From the NCBI GenBank assembly GCA_026003255.1, contig BPGX01000004.1, positions 164,104 to 228,103 on the forward strand: 64,000 nucleotides of DNA. Direction: 5' to 3'. This document shows, in pieces, positions 21,587 through 31,553 of this stretch. Below the pieces are notes generated by a model. The model saw only the letters and a list, made by a program, of their open reading frames with translations, was not told the origin of the DNA and searched no databases. How positions within the stretch are numbered: position 1 is the stretch's first letter; each line of letters opens with the position of its first letter. The DNA comes from Bacteroidia bacterium (GTDB taxonomy: Bacteria > Bacteroidota > Bacteroidia > B-17B0 > Aurantibacillaceae). Position numbers and translations under genes: made by a program.

Positions 21587-22846
21587 ATGATTAGTTATCA
21601 AAAGACCCAATTGTCAAATGGACTAACTGTAATTGTCAATGAAGATTTTTCTACCCCAATGGTATCCGTTAATATTCTTTACGATGTTGGTTCAAAAGAT
21701 GAACATCCTGAAAGAACAGGATTTGCACATCTTTTTGAGCATCTCATGTTTGAAGGAAGCAAAAATGTCCCAAATTTTGATGAAGCACTTCAAATGGCAG
21801 GTGGTGAAAACAATGCTTTTACAACAAATGATATTACCAATTATTACTGCACTCTACCAGCCCAAAATATTGAAACAGCATTATGGATTGAAAGTGATAG
21901 AATGTTTGCTTTAGATATTAATCAAGAAAAATTAGATGTACAAAAAAATGTTGTCATAGAAGAATTTAAACAACGATACCTTAATAAACCTTATGGAGAT
22001 GTCTGGCTTTTATTACATCCTCTGGTATACAAAGTACATCCTTATCAATGGGATACGATTGGAAAAGATATTTCTCATATTGAAAAAGCCACACTGCAGG
22101 ATGTGCAAAGCTTTTACAATGCCTATTATACTCCTTCCAATGCTATATTATGCATTTCTGGAAATATCAAAGCAGAAAAAGCTTTTCAACTAGTAGAAAA
22201 ATGGTTTGGAGATATACCTTACAAAAATAAACCTATTCGTCAGTTACCACAGGAACCATCACAAAATGAGAAACGAACACAGATAGTTTATAGAAATGTT
22301 CCCAACGATGCTATTTATTTAGCATTCCGAATGGTCGGAAAAAACATTCAAAATTATGATACTTTAAAAAAATTTTATGCCACCGCACTTCTGCAGGACA
22401 TCATAAGTTTTGGCGAATCCTCTCGTTTACACCAATCATTGGTAAAAGAACAACAAATATGCGTTTCAGCATCTGCTTTAATTACTGATACAATAGATGA
22501 TGGAATGTTTGTTGTAAAAGCAAAATTAATCAGCGATTATCCTATTGAAGATGCTGAAAAAAAAGTGTATGCTGAATTGCAAAAAATAGTTCATGATGGA
22601 ATTAATGAAAATGAATTGATAAAAATTAAAAACAGTGTAGAAACATCCAATACTATTCAAGAGATGATGGTCAGTTCAAAATCCTTTTCTTTAAGTTATT
22701 TCACGCTATTAGGCGATACAGATTTAATCAATAAAGAGAAGGGAATGATTGAAAGTATTACTCCATCGGATATACAAAAAATAGCACATGAATTATTTCA
22801 AGAAAAAAATATGTCTGTGTTGTATTATTTGAGAGATAAGAAATAA
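21587..22846 (+). CDS. M16 family zinc peptidase
   Basis: GFAHLFEHLMFEGSKN (HxxEH) with downstream ENNAFTTNDITNYY and EFKQRYLNKPYG. Confidence 0.93.
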   Translation: MISYQKTQLSNGLTVIVNEDFSTPMVSVNILYDVGSKDEHPERTGFAHLFEHLMFEGSKNVPNFDEALQMAGGENNAFTTNDITNYYCTLPAQNIETALWIESDRMFALDINQEKLDVQKNVVIEEFKQRYLNKPYGDVWLLLHPLVYKVHPYQWDTIGKDISHIEKATLQDVQSFYNAYYTPSNAILCISGNIKAEKAFQLVEKWFGDIPYKNKPIRQLPQEPSQNEKRTQIVYRNVPNDAIYLAFRMVGKNIQNYDTLKKFYATALLQDIISFGESSRLHQSLVKEQQICVSASALITDTIDDGMFVVKAKLISDYPIEDAEKKVYAELQKIVHDGINENELIKIKNSVETSNTIQEMMVSSKSFSLSYFTLLGDTDLINKEKGMIESITPSDIQKIAHELFQEKNMSVLYYLRDKK

Positions 22847-22947
22847 TCTTTTTCAAATACAACTTATTGATTTAAAACAGATTATGCATTAGATACTTCT
22901 CAATGTGCTATTTCCTCTTTATTGACGCACTTTTCAGATATTTTTTA

Positions 22948-23130
22948 TTTTCACCCTTCCACTCTTTTCTTTATTTTTATAGCAGTGTCGAAGGGTAATT
23001 GATGAGAATATAGAAAAAAGGCGTCATTGCGACCCTTCCAGAAAGTGGAAGAGGAAACAATCCCAAGTTGAATATCCCCATTCCCTTTGGGATTGCTTTC
23101 GGGCAACGGCGTTGCCCTCGCAATGACGGG
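22948..23130. repeat. intergenic dispersed repeat with inverted CGTCATTGCGA / TCGCAATGACG termini and CTTCCA..TGGAAG hairpin
   Basis: CGTCATTGCGA at 23022 and TCGCAATGACG ending about 23128; the 15-mer CCTCGCAATGACGGG recurs at 59716-59730, and TTTCACCCTTCCAC recurs inverted at 59765-59778. Confidence 0.7.
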
Positions 23131-23207
23131 CTAATTCTTTGTTTGCTGTCGTCGCAATAGGATTAGTGAAATTTGAATTTACTATAAAATCAATCCTTTT
23201 ATATTTT

Positions 23208-23315
23208 AACCACAATGACACCAAGAAAATAAACAAAGTTCACTAAGCCCTGAATATTTTGCAACCGAGAAATACTTTGTTGTTCTTTGTAAAAATCTTA
23301 TTTTCTCTGTGGTTC
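23208..23315. repeat. imperfect inverted-repeat (MITE-like) intergenic element
   Basis: Left arm AACCACAATGACACCAAGAAAATAAACAAAGTTC versus the reverse complement of the right arm GAACCACAGAGAAAATAAGATTTTTACAAAGAAC. Confidence 0.55.
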
Positions 23316-23384
23316 AAAAAAAATTATATTTTAATGACAATGAAAAGAGGTGATGAAATTTATTTTTATTGCATAAATGGTTTA

Positions 23385-23425
23385 TAAATAAAAAATCCCT
23401 GATGGAATTCACCAGGGATTATTAA
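23385..23425 (-). terminator. Rho-independent terminator for the YceI gene
   Basis: AATCCCTG atggaattcac CAGGGATT hairpin; T-rich on the minus strand. Confidence 0.75.
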
Positions 23426-23445
23426 GAAATGTGTGGGATAAAAAA

Positions 23446-24036
23446 TTATTTTTCTTTAATCAATTCCACTTTACAATTGATATTTACTTCATCACTTACT
23501 ACAACTCCACCTGTTTCTAATGCTGCGTTCCAGGTTAAACCAAAGTCACTTCTTTTGATTACGCCAGTTACTTTAAATCCATAGCGAATGTTTCCCCAAG
23601 GGTCTTTTACTGTTTTTCCGCTTCCAATGGCTTTGAGCGTAACTTTTTTAGTTACTCCTTTAATGGTGAGTTCGCCAACCAATTCGTATTCGTTTGGATT
23701 TTTAGTTGGCTTCATAGATGTTGATTTGAAGCTAATCGTTGGGTACTTGGCGGCGTCAAAGAACTCAGGTGATTTTAGGTGTCCATCTCTTTGTTCGTTG
23801 TCTGTATTGATGCTGTTTACATCTGCTGTGAATGTGATGGTAGCGTTGGTGAAGTCCGTTTCTGATTTGGATTGAACTTCCCCTCCGTAGATTTTGAAAT
23901 AGCCCTCTGTTTCGCTAATCATCATGTGGGTTACTGTGAATCCCACTTTGGAATGGGCGTTGTCTAATTTCCATTTTACTTGTGCCTGTGTGGCGATGCT
24001 TGCTGTTGTCATAATTGTAAGGATTAATTTTTTCAT
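23446..24036 (-). CDS. YceI family protein
   Basis: VKWKLDNAHSKVGFTVTHMMISETEGYF; ELTIKGVTKKVTLKAI; GVIKRSDFGLTWNAALETGGVVVSDEVNI. Confidence 0.94.
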   Translation of the reverse strand: MKKLILTIMTTASIATQAQVKWKLDNAHSKVGFTVTHMMISETEGYFKIYGGEVQSKSETDFTNATITFTADVNSINTDNEQRDGHLKSPEFFDAAKYPTISFKSTSMKPTKNPNEYELVGELTIKGVTKKVTLKAIGSGKTVKDPWGNIRYGFKVTGVIKRSDFGLTWNAALETGGVVVSDEVNINCKVELIKEK

Positions 24037-24129
24037 AGATTAAATTTTTGCTGCAAATATATGTATAAACAATTGTTGTTTGAACATTATTTTGTTTTTT
24101 TAACACTATTTTTTGTCATAGTGAAAAAA

Positions 24130-25371
24130 CTAATTCAAAAAATCATTGAAAAAGTTAGGATACGATTTATTGACTGCTTCTGTATTTACGATGGTAATAG
24201 GTGAATTAGCAATCGTTGCAGCAGTAGCAGCGGCCATTGCTATTCGATGATCATTAAAAGAATGTATGATCCCACCATTGACTTTTTCTTTACCATTGAT
24301 GAACATTGTATCATCTTCAATCTTTGCTTCAACACCTAATGTTTCTAACATTTTCAAAATAGCTTTATCTCTTTGACTTTCTTTGTTGATTAATCTTGAG
24401 ATACCTGATAATCTGGATGTGCCTTTTATTCCTGCCGCTAAAATACTTAATGGGGGAAATAAATCGGGATAATGAGTGAGGTCTACTTCAAAAGGTTTTA
24501 GTGCAGATTTTTCAACTATTAAAATGTCAGAATTCCAATAAAGGTATGCGCCACATTGTTTTAATATTTCTACAATAATCTTGTCACCTTGAAAGGAAGC
24601 AGGATTTAAATGGTATAATTCTGCCTTGCCTGATAATGCCCCTGCTACCAGAAAAAATGCAGCATTACTCCAATCACCTTCAGCAGAGTTAGATATGGGT
24701 CTTATTATTTGATTAGCTGGTATGTAAATAGATTTGAATTCATCAGATGCAATAATTTGAAGTCCGAATTGTTGAGCTATGTGAAGAGATAGCTGAATGT
24801 AAGGAACACTGACAACGTTAGTGAGTGATATTATAGATGCTTGCCTGGAAAGGGCTGCTGCATATAATAATCCTGTAATGATTTGTGAAGAATCAATTTG
24901 TTGTAAAGAAATGTTTTGATAATTAGCAATTCCTTCAATAATAAGTGGTAAACGATGATGGTTGGATGTTACATTGCAACCCGCTTGATTTAAGATATTT
25001 ATTACAGAATGCATATTTCTATCCAACAAAGTTCCATTACCTTCAATGATGACATTTTCAAAAAATACAGGAAGTATTAAAGAAAACATTCGGGCGCAAA
25101 GCCCCGATTCATTGACATTAATCGTAATGGATTTATTTTGAGGATGGGGAATGCCTTTAATTTCAAGATAATCAGCATTTTCCTGAATTTCTGCACCGAT
25201 GGTTTTTGCAACATTGATTGCTGCTTTTACATCATCACAATAATTGACATTTTTGATCATTGACGTTTCTTCACAAAAAGTAGATAATGCTATTAATCTT
25301 TGAAGAACGCTTTTTGAAGCAGGTACACAAATGGATTTAGAAAACTGAAAAGGAGAAACAACCTGAATCAT
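24130..25371 (-). CDS. aroA: 3-phosphoshikimate 1-carboxyvinyltransferase
   Basis: PASKSVLQRLIALSTFC; NVNESGLCARMFSLI; QIDSSQIITGLLYA; HSFNDHRIAMAAATAATIAN. Confidence 0.93.
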   Translation of the reverse strand: MIQVVSPFQFSKSICVPASKSVLQRLIALSTFCEETSMIKNVNYCDDVKAAINVAKTIGAEIQENADYLEIKGIPHPQNKSITINVNESGLCARMFSLILPVFFENVIIEGNGTLLDRNMHSVINILNQAGCNVTSNHHRLPLIIEGIANYQNISLQQIDSSQIITGLLYAAALSRQASIISLTNVVSVPYIQLSLHIAQQFGLQIIASDEFKSIYIPANQIIRPISNSAEGDWSNAAFFLVAGALSGKAELYHLNPASFQGDKIIVEILKQCGAYLYWNSDILIVEKSALKPFEVDLTHYPDLFPPLSILAAGIKGTSRLSGISRLINKESQRDKAILKMLETLGVEAKIEDDTMFINGKEKVNGGIIHSFNDHRIAMAAATAATIANSPITIVNTEAVNKSYPNFFNDFLN

Positions 25372-25376
25372 CTATT

Positions 25377-25865
25377 CTATTTCACGAATTTAGTTTCGCT
25401 CTTTGTGGCTTTAACTTCACCAATTCTTTTCCATTCGGATACTTCAAAAGAGAGGTGTACAATGCCGCAGGTGGGAATATTATCTATGAAGACATCGTTA
25501 CTCAATAGATTAAAAAGGTTTGTAATGGTAGGATTGTGACCGAAAAAAATAGCGGTTTGTATGTTCTCAGATAGTTGATGGATATTATTAAGAAAATCAT
25601 CAGTAGTCGCGTCGTATATTCCGTGACGAATCAAGATGTTTTGTTCGTCGTAGTTTAATGTTCGTGCAAAAATCAAAGCTGTTGAGATAGCACGAATAGC
25701 AGGACTTGAAACAAAAACTTGTGGAGTTGGCAAATTTTCTTTTGCCCATTTACTTTGATAATAAGCATCCCGATAACCTCGTTCGTTTAGAGGGCGGTCA
25801 ATATCGTTCAAGAATTCATAGCCCCAATCGGACTTACCGTGCCTTACAAGAATAAGGTGTTTCAT
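25377..25865 (-). CDS. SixA-like histidine phosphatase family protein
   Basis: MKHLILVRHGKSDWG RHG motif; RPLNERGYRDA; FFGHNPTITNLFNLLSN. Confidence 0.9.
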   Translation of the reverse strand: MKHLILVRHGKSDWGYEFLNDIDRPLNERGYRDAYYQSKWAKENLPTPQVFVSSPAIRAISTALIFARTLNYDEQNILIRHGIYDATTDDFLNNIHQLSENIQTAIFFGHNPTITNLFNLLSNDVFIDNIPTCGIVHLSFEVSEWKRIGEVKATKSETKFVK

Positions 25866-25874
25866 AGTTATAGA

Positions 25875-26168
25875 TTAAACAATTTGTTCTAAAGAAGCAG
25901 AAAAAGCAGAAGGTTTTTCATTAAATAATTGTTTTGTAAATGACCAAACTTTGTTGAAGAGATCAGAGCTACGATAGCTTTCAATGCTTTGTTCATCTTT
26001 CCATATACTATATGTATAAAAGATATTTGGATGTTTTTTGTCACGCCAGAGTTCAAGATGCATACATCCTTCAAAATTTCGAATGTGTTCTTTGTGTTGA
26101 TTAAACCACTGAAGGAAAGCGTCTACTTTATCTGGCTGAAAACTCATTTTTACAATACGCTTTATCAT
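25875..26168 (-). CDS. antibiotic biosynthesis monooxygenase (ABM) domain protein
   Basis: RIVKMSFQPDKVDAFLQWFNQHKEHIRNFEGCMHLELWRDKKHPNIFYTYSIWKDEQSIESYRSSDLF dimeric ferredoxin-like pattern. Confidence 0.85.
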   Translation of the reverse strand: MIKRIVKMSFQPDKVDAFLQWFNQHKEHIRNFEGCMHLELWRDKKHPNIFYTYSIWKDEQSIESYRSSDLFNKVWSFTKQLFNEKPSAFSASLEQIV

Positions 26169-26983
26169 TTTTTAGGTTTTAGTTCAACATATATTAAGTA
26201 AGTGGGTTCGGAATAAATGTCTTTGTGGGCAATTAAAGATGCTAATTTTCCGCCATTAGAAGCGATTTCAAGGTATTCAGCATCATTAAAAAGTGCAATC
26301 GTAGAGGCATTATCTACATAGTTATAGGTTTTTGAAATGGTATTTATTTTTTCGTAGGGCGTGTGGATTGTAACATTGTAATTATTTAATAAGCTTTCAT
26401 ATTGTGTTTTCTTGAATTGAAGAATAATGTTGTCGTAACTGTCAATGTATAATATTGGGATAAAAATTTTTTTAATATTTGTATTTGAGGAATGTTCAAT
26501 AATATCTGGCCAATGAAGTTGAATATAGTTTTTATTCGTAATAGGTTTAAAATCATTGGAGATATTAAATTGGTTTACAACAAAATTTTTTAATGCATTC
26601 AGCATTTCATTTTTTGAATAAAAAGAAGAATGAATATGTTCTTTCCAATAATAGACATTTTGAATTTTATTTTGCTCTAATAATCCAATGAGTCCGTTGT
26701 CTGGTGTAAAAATCCATTTTTGGTGATATTGAATTAAAAGTATTTTTTGAGTTTCAATTTTTTGTGGAATGTTGGTTTCGATAAAGAAAATTGTATTATC
26801 TGGAAAATGATGTTCGTTTAATAAGATATATGCTGCAGCTTTATTTACTTTGTTTTCTGAAGAATTAATACAGTGTTCAAAAATAGTTAAATGAGGATGT
26901 GTGGATAATATATGATACTTTAAGATGCTTAAATAAATGTCGTGAAGATTTGAATCTGTGATGAGAATAAAGGGAATCATCAT
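26165..26983 (-). CDS. divergent SAM hydroxide adenosyltransferase (DUF62) family protein
   Basis: N-terminal ILITDSNLHDIYLSILK, WIFTPDNGLIGLL, ILYIDSYDNIILQFKK, NDAEYLEIASNGGKLASLI in the expected order for the family. Confidence 0.75.
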   Translation of the reverse strand: MMIPFILITDSNLHDIYLSILKYHILSTHPHLTIFEHCINSSENKVNKAAAYILLNEHHFPDNTIFFIETNIPQKIETQKILLIQYHQKWIFTPDNGLIGLLEQNKIQNVYYWKEHIHSSFYSKNEMLNALKNFVVNQFNISNDFKPITNKNYIQLHWPDIIEHSSNTNIKKIFIPILYIDSYDNIILQFKKTQYESLLNNYNVTIHTPYEKINTISKTYNYVDNASTIALFNDAEYLEIASNGGKLASLIAHKDIYSEPTYLIYVELKPKK

Positions 26984-27052
26984 TAGGGCGTAAATTTACA
27001 AATTGTGTTTATGAATTGGTTAAAAATACTAATGGTAAAACTATGGGGGGCA

Positions 27053-27781
27053 TTAATCTTTTAAGATTCCAAAAACACAGGGTTTCTTTTGAATATCGGT
27101 TAATGAAGAGCGCTTCCAATTATTTACTTTTTTTGTAAGAATGATGGGGCTGTCTGAAAGTATATTGCTGGCAATAGATAACCACGTTTCTGATTGTAAG
27201 ATATTAATTAAAAGACCTAACAATTTTTGATTCCTGTAAGGTGCCTCAATAAAAAATTGTGCTTGTTTTTTATGAAATGAGAATTGTTCTAACTCTTTAA
27301 TTTTTCTCACTCTTTCGTGTGTTTCAATGGGTAAATAACCATTAAAAGCAAAATTATTACCTGAAAGTCCTGCAGCCATTATAGCTAACATTATTGAACT
27401 TGCACCTACCAATGGAACAACATTTATTTGATGTAAATGTGCCCAACGAACTATTTTATCGCCGGGGTCAGCAATTACCGGGCATCCTGCTTCACTTACC
27501 AGACCAATGGAATGTCCTTGTTTCATGGGTATAAAAAAATCTTCAGTCGGTTCATCTATGTTATGTTCATTGTATTCCACAATTTGAGCTGCCGAAATAT
27601 CTTGGTATCCGGATAATTTTAATAATTGACGACAGGATTTCAGGTCTTCTGCAATAAAGTAGGAAAGTGAACGAATGATGGATTTGTTATTTTCTGGTAA
27701 TTGCCACTCTATAGGTGCAGAACCAATGATATTAGGAATAAGATAAAGACAAGGAGAAGTAGTGGTAATTAAAGATTCCAA
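27053..27781 (-). CDS. SAM-dependent tetrapyrrole-methylase-type methyltransferase (RsmI-like short form)
   Basis: GLVSEAGCPVIADPGDKIVRWAH; VVPLVGASSIMLAIMAAGLSGNNFAFNGYLP; FIEAPYRNQKLL. Confidence 0.88.
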   Translation of the reverse strand: MESLITTTSPCLYLIPNIIGSAPIEWQLPENNKSIIRSLSYFIAEDLKSCRQLLKLSGYQDISAAQIVEYNEHNIDEPTEDFFIPMKQGHSIGLVSEAGCPVIADPGDKIVRWAHLHQINVVPLVGASSIMLAIMAAGLSGNNFAFNGYLPIETHERVRKIKELEQFSFHKKQAQFFIEAPYRNQKLLGLLINILQSETWLSIASNILSDSPIILTKKVNNWKRSSLTDIQKKPCVFGILKD

Positions 27782-27786
27782 GGGTA

Positions 27787-28803
27787 CTATACTTTTTCAG
27801 AGGAATATTCTTTCATAAATTCCATTGCTTTTTCAACCATTGCCTTACTTCCGATGAAAAGCGGTGTGGTTTGATGTAAAGATTCTACACGTTTTTCTAG
27901 AATTCTATTAAACCCATCAGAGGCCATTCCACCGGCCTGTTCAACAATAAATGCAAGGGGATGGCACTCATAAAGTAAACGTAATTTTCCTTTTGGTGCT
28001 TTTGCAGTAGAAGGATAAATGAAGATACCGCCTTTCATCAAATTTCTGTGAAAGTCGGCTACGAATGAACCTATGTATCTTGAAGAATACGGGCGATTGG
28101 TGGCTTTATCTTCTTCCTGACAGTATTTGATGTATTTTTTTACGCCTTCTGGAAATTTCAAATAGTTACCTTCATTAATGGAGTAGATAGCGCCTTGTTC
28201 AGGGATTTTAATATCTGGATGTGATAAACAGAATTCGCCGATGCTTGGGTCTAATGTAAAACCGTTGACGCCACGACCTGTTGTATACACCAGCATGCAA
28301 GAAGAACCGTAAACTACATAACCAGCTGCTACTTGTTCAAGTCCAGTTTGTAAAAAATCGGAAAGTTGACCGGGTGCACCGACATTGCTTTTTCTGCGAT
28401 AGATAGAAAAGATAGTGCCCACTGAAACATTTACATCAATGTTGCTTGAACCGTCCAATGGGTCAATGGCTACAACATATTTGGCGTTTTTAGAAATATC
28501 AGAATAAATGGGGATAATATCATCGTTTTCTTCACTGGCAATGGCGCAAACTTCACCACCTGCCTTAAAAGCAGCGATAAATTGTTCATTAGCGTAAACA
28601 TCTAATTTTTTCACTTGCTCGCCGTGGACATTTGTTTCGCCTGTTTCACCGAGAATTTCTATCAATCCAGCTTTGGTAACGGCTCTATTGACAATTTTTG
28701 AAGCAATACCAATGTCTCTTAATAAGCGAGACAGTTCGCCTTTGGCATAAGGAAAATCGGCTTGTCTTTCTATAATAAATTGACCTAATGTTTTAACTTT
28801 CAT
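27787..28803 (-). CDS. fbp: fructose-1,6-bisphosphatase class 1
   Basis: [80 protein letters not shown]. Confidence 0.96.
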   Translation of the reverse strand: MKVKTLGQFIIERQADFPYAKGELSRLLRDIGIASKIVNRAVTKAGLIEILGETGETNVHGEQVKKLDVYANEQFIAAFKAGGEVCAIASEENDDIIPIYSDISKNAKYVVAIDPLDGSSNIDVNVSVGTIFSIYRRKSNVGAPGQLSDFLQTGLEQVAAGYVVYGSSCMLVYTTGRGVNGFTLDPSIGEFCLSHPDIKIPEQGAIYSINEGNYLKFPEGVKKYIKYCQEEDKATNRPYSSRYIGSFVADFHRNLMKGGIFIYPSTAKAPKGKLRLLYECHPLAFIVEQAGGMASDGFNRILEKRVESLHQTTPLFIGSKAMVEKAMEFMKEYSSEKV

Positions 28804-28814
28804 AATCTCTAAAA

Positions 28815-29081
28815 TTAAAGCTCATTCAAAAATTCTTTCCAGTCGGAAAAATTAGCAATGGTTCGTAATTTTTTCACCTTGTTTGAAAAATCTGTATCAT
28901 CAGTAGCACTGGCGAGTAATTGTGTACGGAATTTATAATAATTGTGCAGTGCTCTTTTTTGTTGTTCAGTAAGATTTTCGTCGTTCAAATCTTTTACTAA
29001 TAAATCATTTATACTCTCAGGGAGTTTTTGAGAATTGGTAGAAGACAATGCTTTAGAGTATAGTTCGTAAAATTTTTCCAT
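28815..29081 (-). CDS. conserved hypothetical protein
   Basis: 88-aa ORF in a tight operon-like arrangement with fbp; no family recognised. Confidence 0.6.
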   Translation of the reverse strand: MEKFYELYSKALSSTNSQKLPESINDLLVKDLNDENLTEQQKRALHNYYKFRTQLLASATDDTDFSNKVKKLRTIANFSDWKEFLNEL

Positions 29082-29347
29082 CTAAAAAATAGTGCAGCAA
29101 AGATAAAGAAAAATAAGTAGTTTAATAAATACTAAGAGTCAATAATTTATTCACAATTGTATGTAGATAACGTAAACTATGAAAAAATAACATTAAAGTT
29201 AGAAATTTGTGGAACAGAAAGATTAGATAAACATTTTATGTCTTCATGTCCGATTTGAATTGTTATGCTTTAAAAATCCTAGTTTAGCATAATTTGATTT
29301 GACAAAAGAAAAATTATTTTGCAAGTTTGTGCAACAAAAATAATCTT

Positions 29348-30826
29348 ATGGATATTTTTCGTAAAAAACCTATATGGGCTTATGAGTCCGATGCTAAGAA
29401 AAATGAATTAAAAAGGGTATTGGGAAAATGGGGGTTAACATCGCTTGGCATTGGTGCCATTATTGGTGGTGGGATTTTTACTTTAACAGGTATTGCTGCT
29501 AATATCTATGCTGGTCCTGCGTTAGCCATTTCATTCTTGATTGCTGGCATTGGATGTTTGTTTGCAGCACTGAGTTATGCTGAATTTGCTTCGGTATTAC
29601 CAGTGGAAGGTTCAGCTTATGCGTATGCGTATGGAACCATTGGGGAGATTTTTGCGTGGTTTATAGGATGGAATCTGATATTAGAATATATGATGGGCGC
29701 CACAACCGTTGCTGTGGCGTGGAGTGGTTATTTTGATAAACTTTTGCATTTGTTTGGTATAAGCATTCCTTATTATCTGATGAATGATTATCCAACAGCC
29801 GTGAAAATAGCTCAACAACTTGGAGAAGCAGCACCGGGTTTTGCTGTCAATATACCTGCCTTTGTTATTTCCTGGATTGTTACACTTATTCTTATAAAGG
29901 GAATCAAAGAAGCGGCAAATACGAACAATATTATTGTTGTTTTGAAAGTTTCGGTAGTATTGTTTGTAATATTAGTAGGTGCTTTTTATGTAAAAATGGA
30001 AAATTGGCAGCCCTTTATTCCCGAACCTATTGTAGATCCTCAAAACGGCGATACACGGTATGGATGGCAAGGTATATTGACGGCTGCTACAATAGTATTC
30101 TTTGCCTACATTGGCTTTGACGCAGTATCCACTCAAGCGGGAGAAGCCGTTAATCCTAAAAAAGACATTCCATTTGCAATTATTGCTTCATTGCTGATAT
30201 GTACATTGCTGTATATTGCGGTTTCATTAGTATTGACAGGAATGGCACGGTATGATAAATTAGATTTAAAGGCACCTGTTGCATCGGCATTTGCGGAAGC
30301 GGGTATTCCATGGGCTACTTATTTGATTACCTTAGCTGCAACACTTGGTTTAATTTCTGTAATGTTGGTGATGATGTTGGGTCAAACCAGAATTTTTTTG
30401 GGTATGGCAAAAGATAAGTTATTACCTCCTTCTATATTTGGCGCTATTCATCCTAAATTTAAAACACCTTATAAGAGCACATTACTTGTAGGGGCTATTA
30501 TTTCAATTGTTGCGGCAATTACACCCATTCAAAATGTTTCAGAAATGACCAGTATGGGTACTTTATTAGCATTTACAATGGTATCTATTGCAGTATTGAT
30601 TTTGAGATACAAAGAGCCCCATCTTGAAAGACCCTTTAAAGTTAAAGCATTGCCATTGGTAGCAGGCGGTGGCGCTTTGTTTAATGTCGTGTTAATGACA
30701 CAGGTACGAAATGAAACCTGGCACGCTTTTATTATTTGGGGAATTTTAGGAATATTGGTTTATTTTATTTATGGGTATAAGCACTCTCGCTTAAATGAAT
30801 TGACTTCTGAGAAAGAGAATGTATAG
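29348..30826 (+). CDS. APC-family amino acid permease
   Basis: GLTSLGIGAIIGGGIFTLTGIAANIYAGPALAISFLIAGIGC; FFAYIGFDAVSTQAGEAVNPKKDIPFAI; 12-TM pattern; ATG at 29348 preferred. Confidence 0.94.
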   Translation: MDIFRKKPIWAYESDAKKNELKRVLGKWGLTSLGIGAIIGGGIFTLTGIAANIYAGPALAISFLIAGIGCLFAALSYAEFASVLPVEGSAYAYAYGTIGEIFAWFIGWNLILEYMMGATTVAVAWSGYFDKLLHLFGISIPYYLMNDYPTAVKIAQQLGEAAPGFAVNIPAFVISWIVTLILIKGIKEAANTNNIIVVLKVSVVLFVILVGAFYVKMENWQPFIPEPIVDPQNGDTRYGWQGILTAATIVFFAYIGFDAVSTQAGEAVNPKKDIPFAIIASLLICTLLYIAVSLVLTGMARYDKLDLKAPVASAFAEAGIPWATYLITLAATLGLISVMLVMMLGQTRIFLGMAKDKLLPPSIFGAIHPKFKTPYKSTLLVGAIISIVAAITPIQNVSEMTSMGTLLAFTMVSIAVLILRYKEPHLERPFKVKALPLVAGGGALFNVVLMTQVRNETWHAFIIWGILGILVYFIYGYKHSRLNELTSEKENV

Positions 30827-30841
30827 TTCTAATTTTTTTGA

Positions 30842-31495
30842 ATGAAAGAATTGTTTATCCTTCTTAAAAAAGAATTTTTACTTGATTTCAGAGAAAGTTC
30901 GGGCTTGACAAGTGTGATAGTGTATCTGATTTCAATTTTATATTCAACATCATTGTTGTTTAAAAATAATTACACACCTGTTTCTTATTCATCTGTTTAT
31001 CTCATAATTTTTTTATTTACCTCTATCATTATATCTTATAGAAATTTTGCGAAAGAAGATAAAAACAGCACGATATTCAACTATCTATTTTATTCACCTA
31101 TTCAATACATATTGGGAAAAATAATTTATAGTTCTATAATGAATTTAGTGGTAGCTTTTTTATTGTTTGTATTATTTGTTTTATTTAATGGTTTGAAAAT
31201 TGAAAACCTTACGCTATTTATCATCAATACTATAGGACTTTCTATTGGAATGGGAATTATATTGACCTTAATGGGCAGTATTTCCAACAAAGTACAAAGT
31301 AATTTTGCTTTGATGAGCATTATGAGCTTCCCTTTATTATTGCCAATAATGATTTTAAGTGCTAAAATGTGTATAGCATCTATTCAAAACATTCCTACCT
31401 CAATGAATGTAAAGTACATATTTTCTTTGTATAGTATGGATATTATTTGCTTAATGTTAGCTTCCGTTTTATTCCCGCAAGTTTGGGAAGAATAA
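30842..31495 (+). CDS. ccmB: heme exporter protein CcmB
   Basis: LLKKEFLLDFRESSGLTSVIVYLISILY N-terminus; six TM helices; SFPLLLPIMILSAK. Confidence 0.87.
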   Translation: MKELFILLKKEFLLDFRESSGLTSVIVYLISILYSTSLLFKNNYTPVSYSSVYLIIFLFTSIIISYRNFAKEDKNSTIFNYLFYSPIQYILGKIIYSSIMNLVVAFLLFVLFVLFNGLKIENLTLFIINTIGLSIGMGIILTLMGSISNKVQSNFALMSIMSFPLLLPIMILSAKMCIASIQNIPTSMNVKYIFSLYSMDIICLMLASVLFPQVWEE

Positions 31496-31507
31496 CATGT
31501 TTAAAAT

Positions 31508-31540
31508 AAAAAAGCCCACTAAAAAGTGGGCTTTTTTAAT
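31508..31540. terminator. bidirectional terminator between convergent ccmB and the KADSIA-repeat gene
   Basis: AAAAAAGCCCACT aaaa AGTGGGCTTTTTT. Confidence 0.88.
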
Positions 31541-31553
31541 TCGCTGAGGTGAA

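Noticed and set aside
23024-23236. 70-aa ORF (…RHCEGNAVARKQSQREWGYSTWDCF…) as a protein
   Set aside because: Lies across the intergenic repeat; the peptide is a by-product of the CTCGCAATGACGGG repeat sequence, with no promoter or homology logic.
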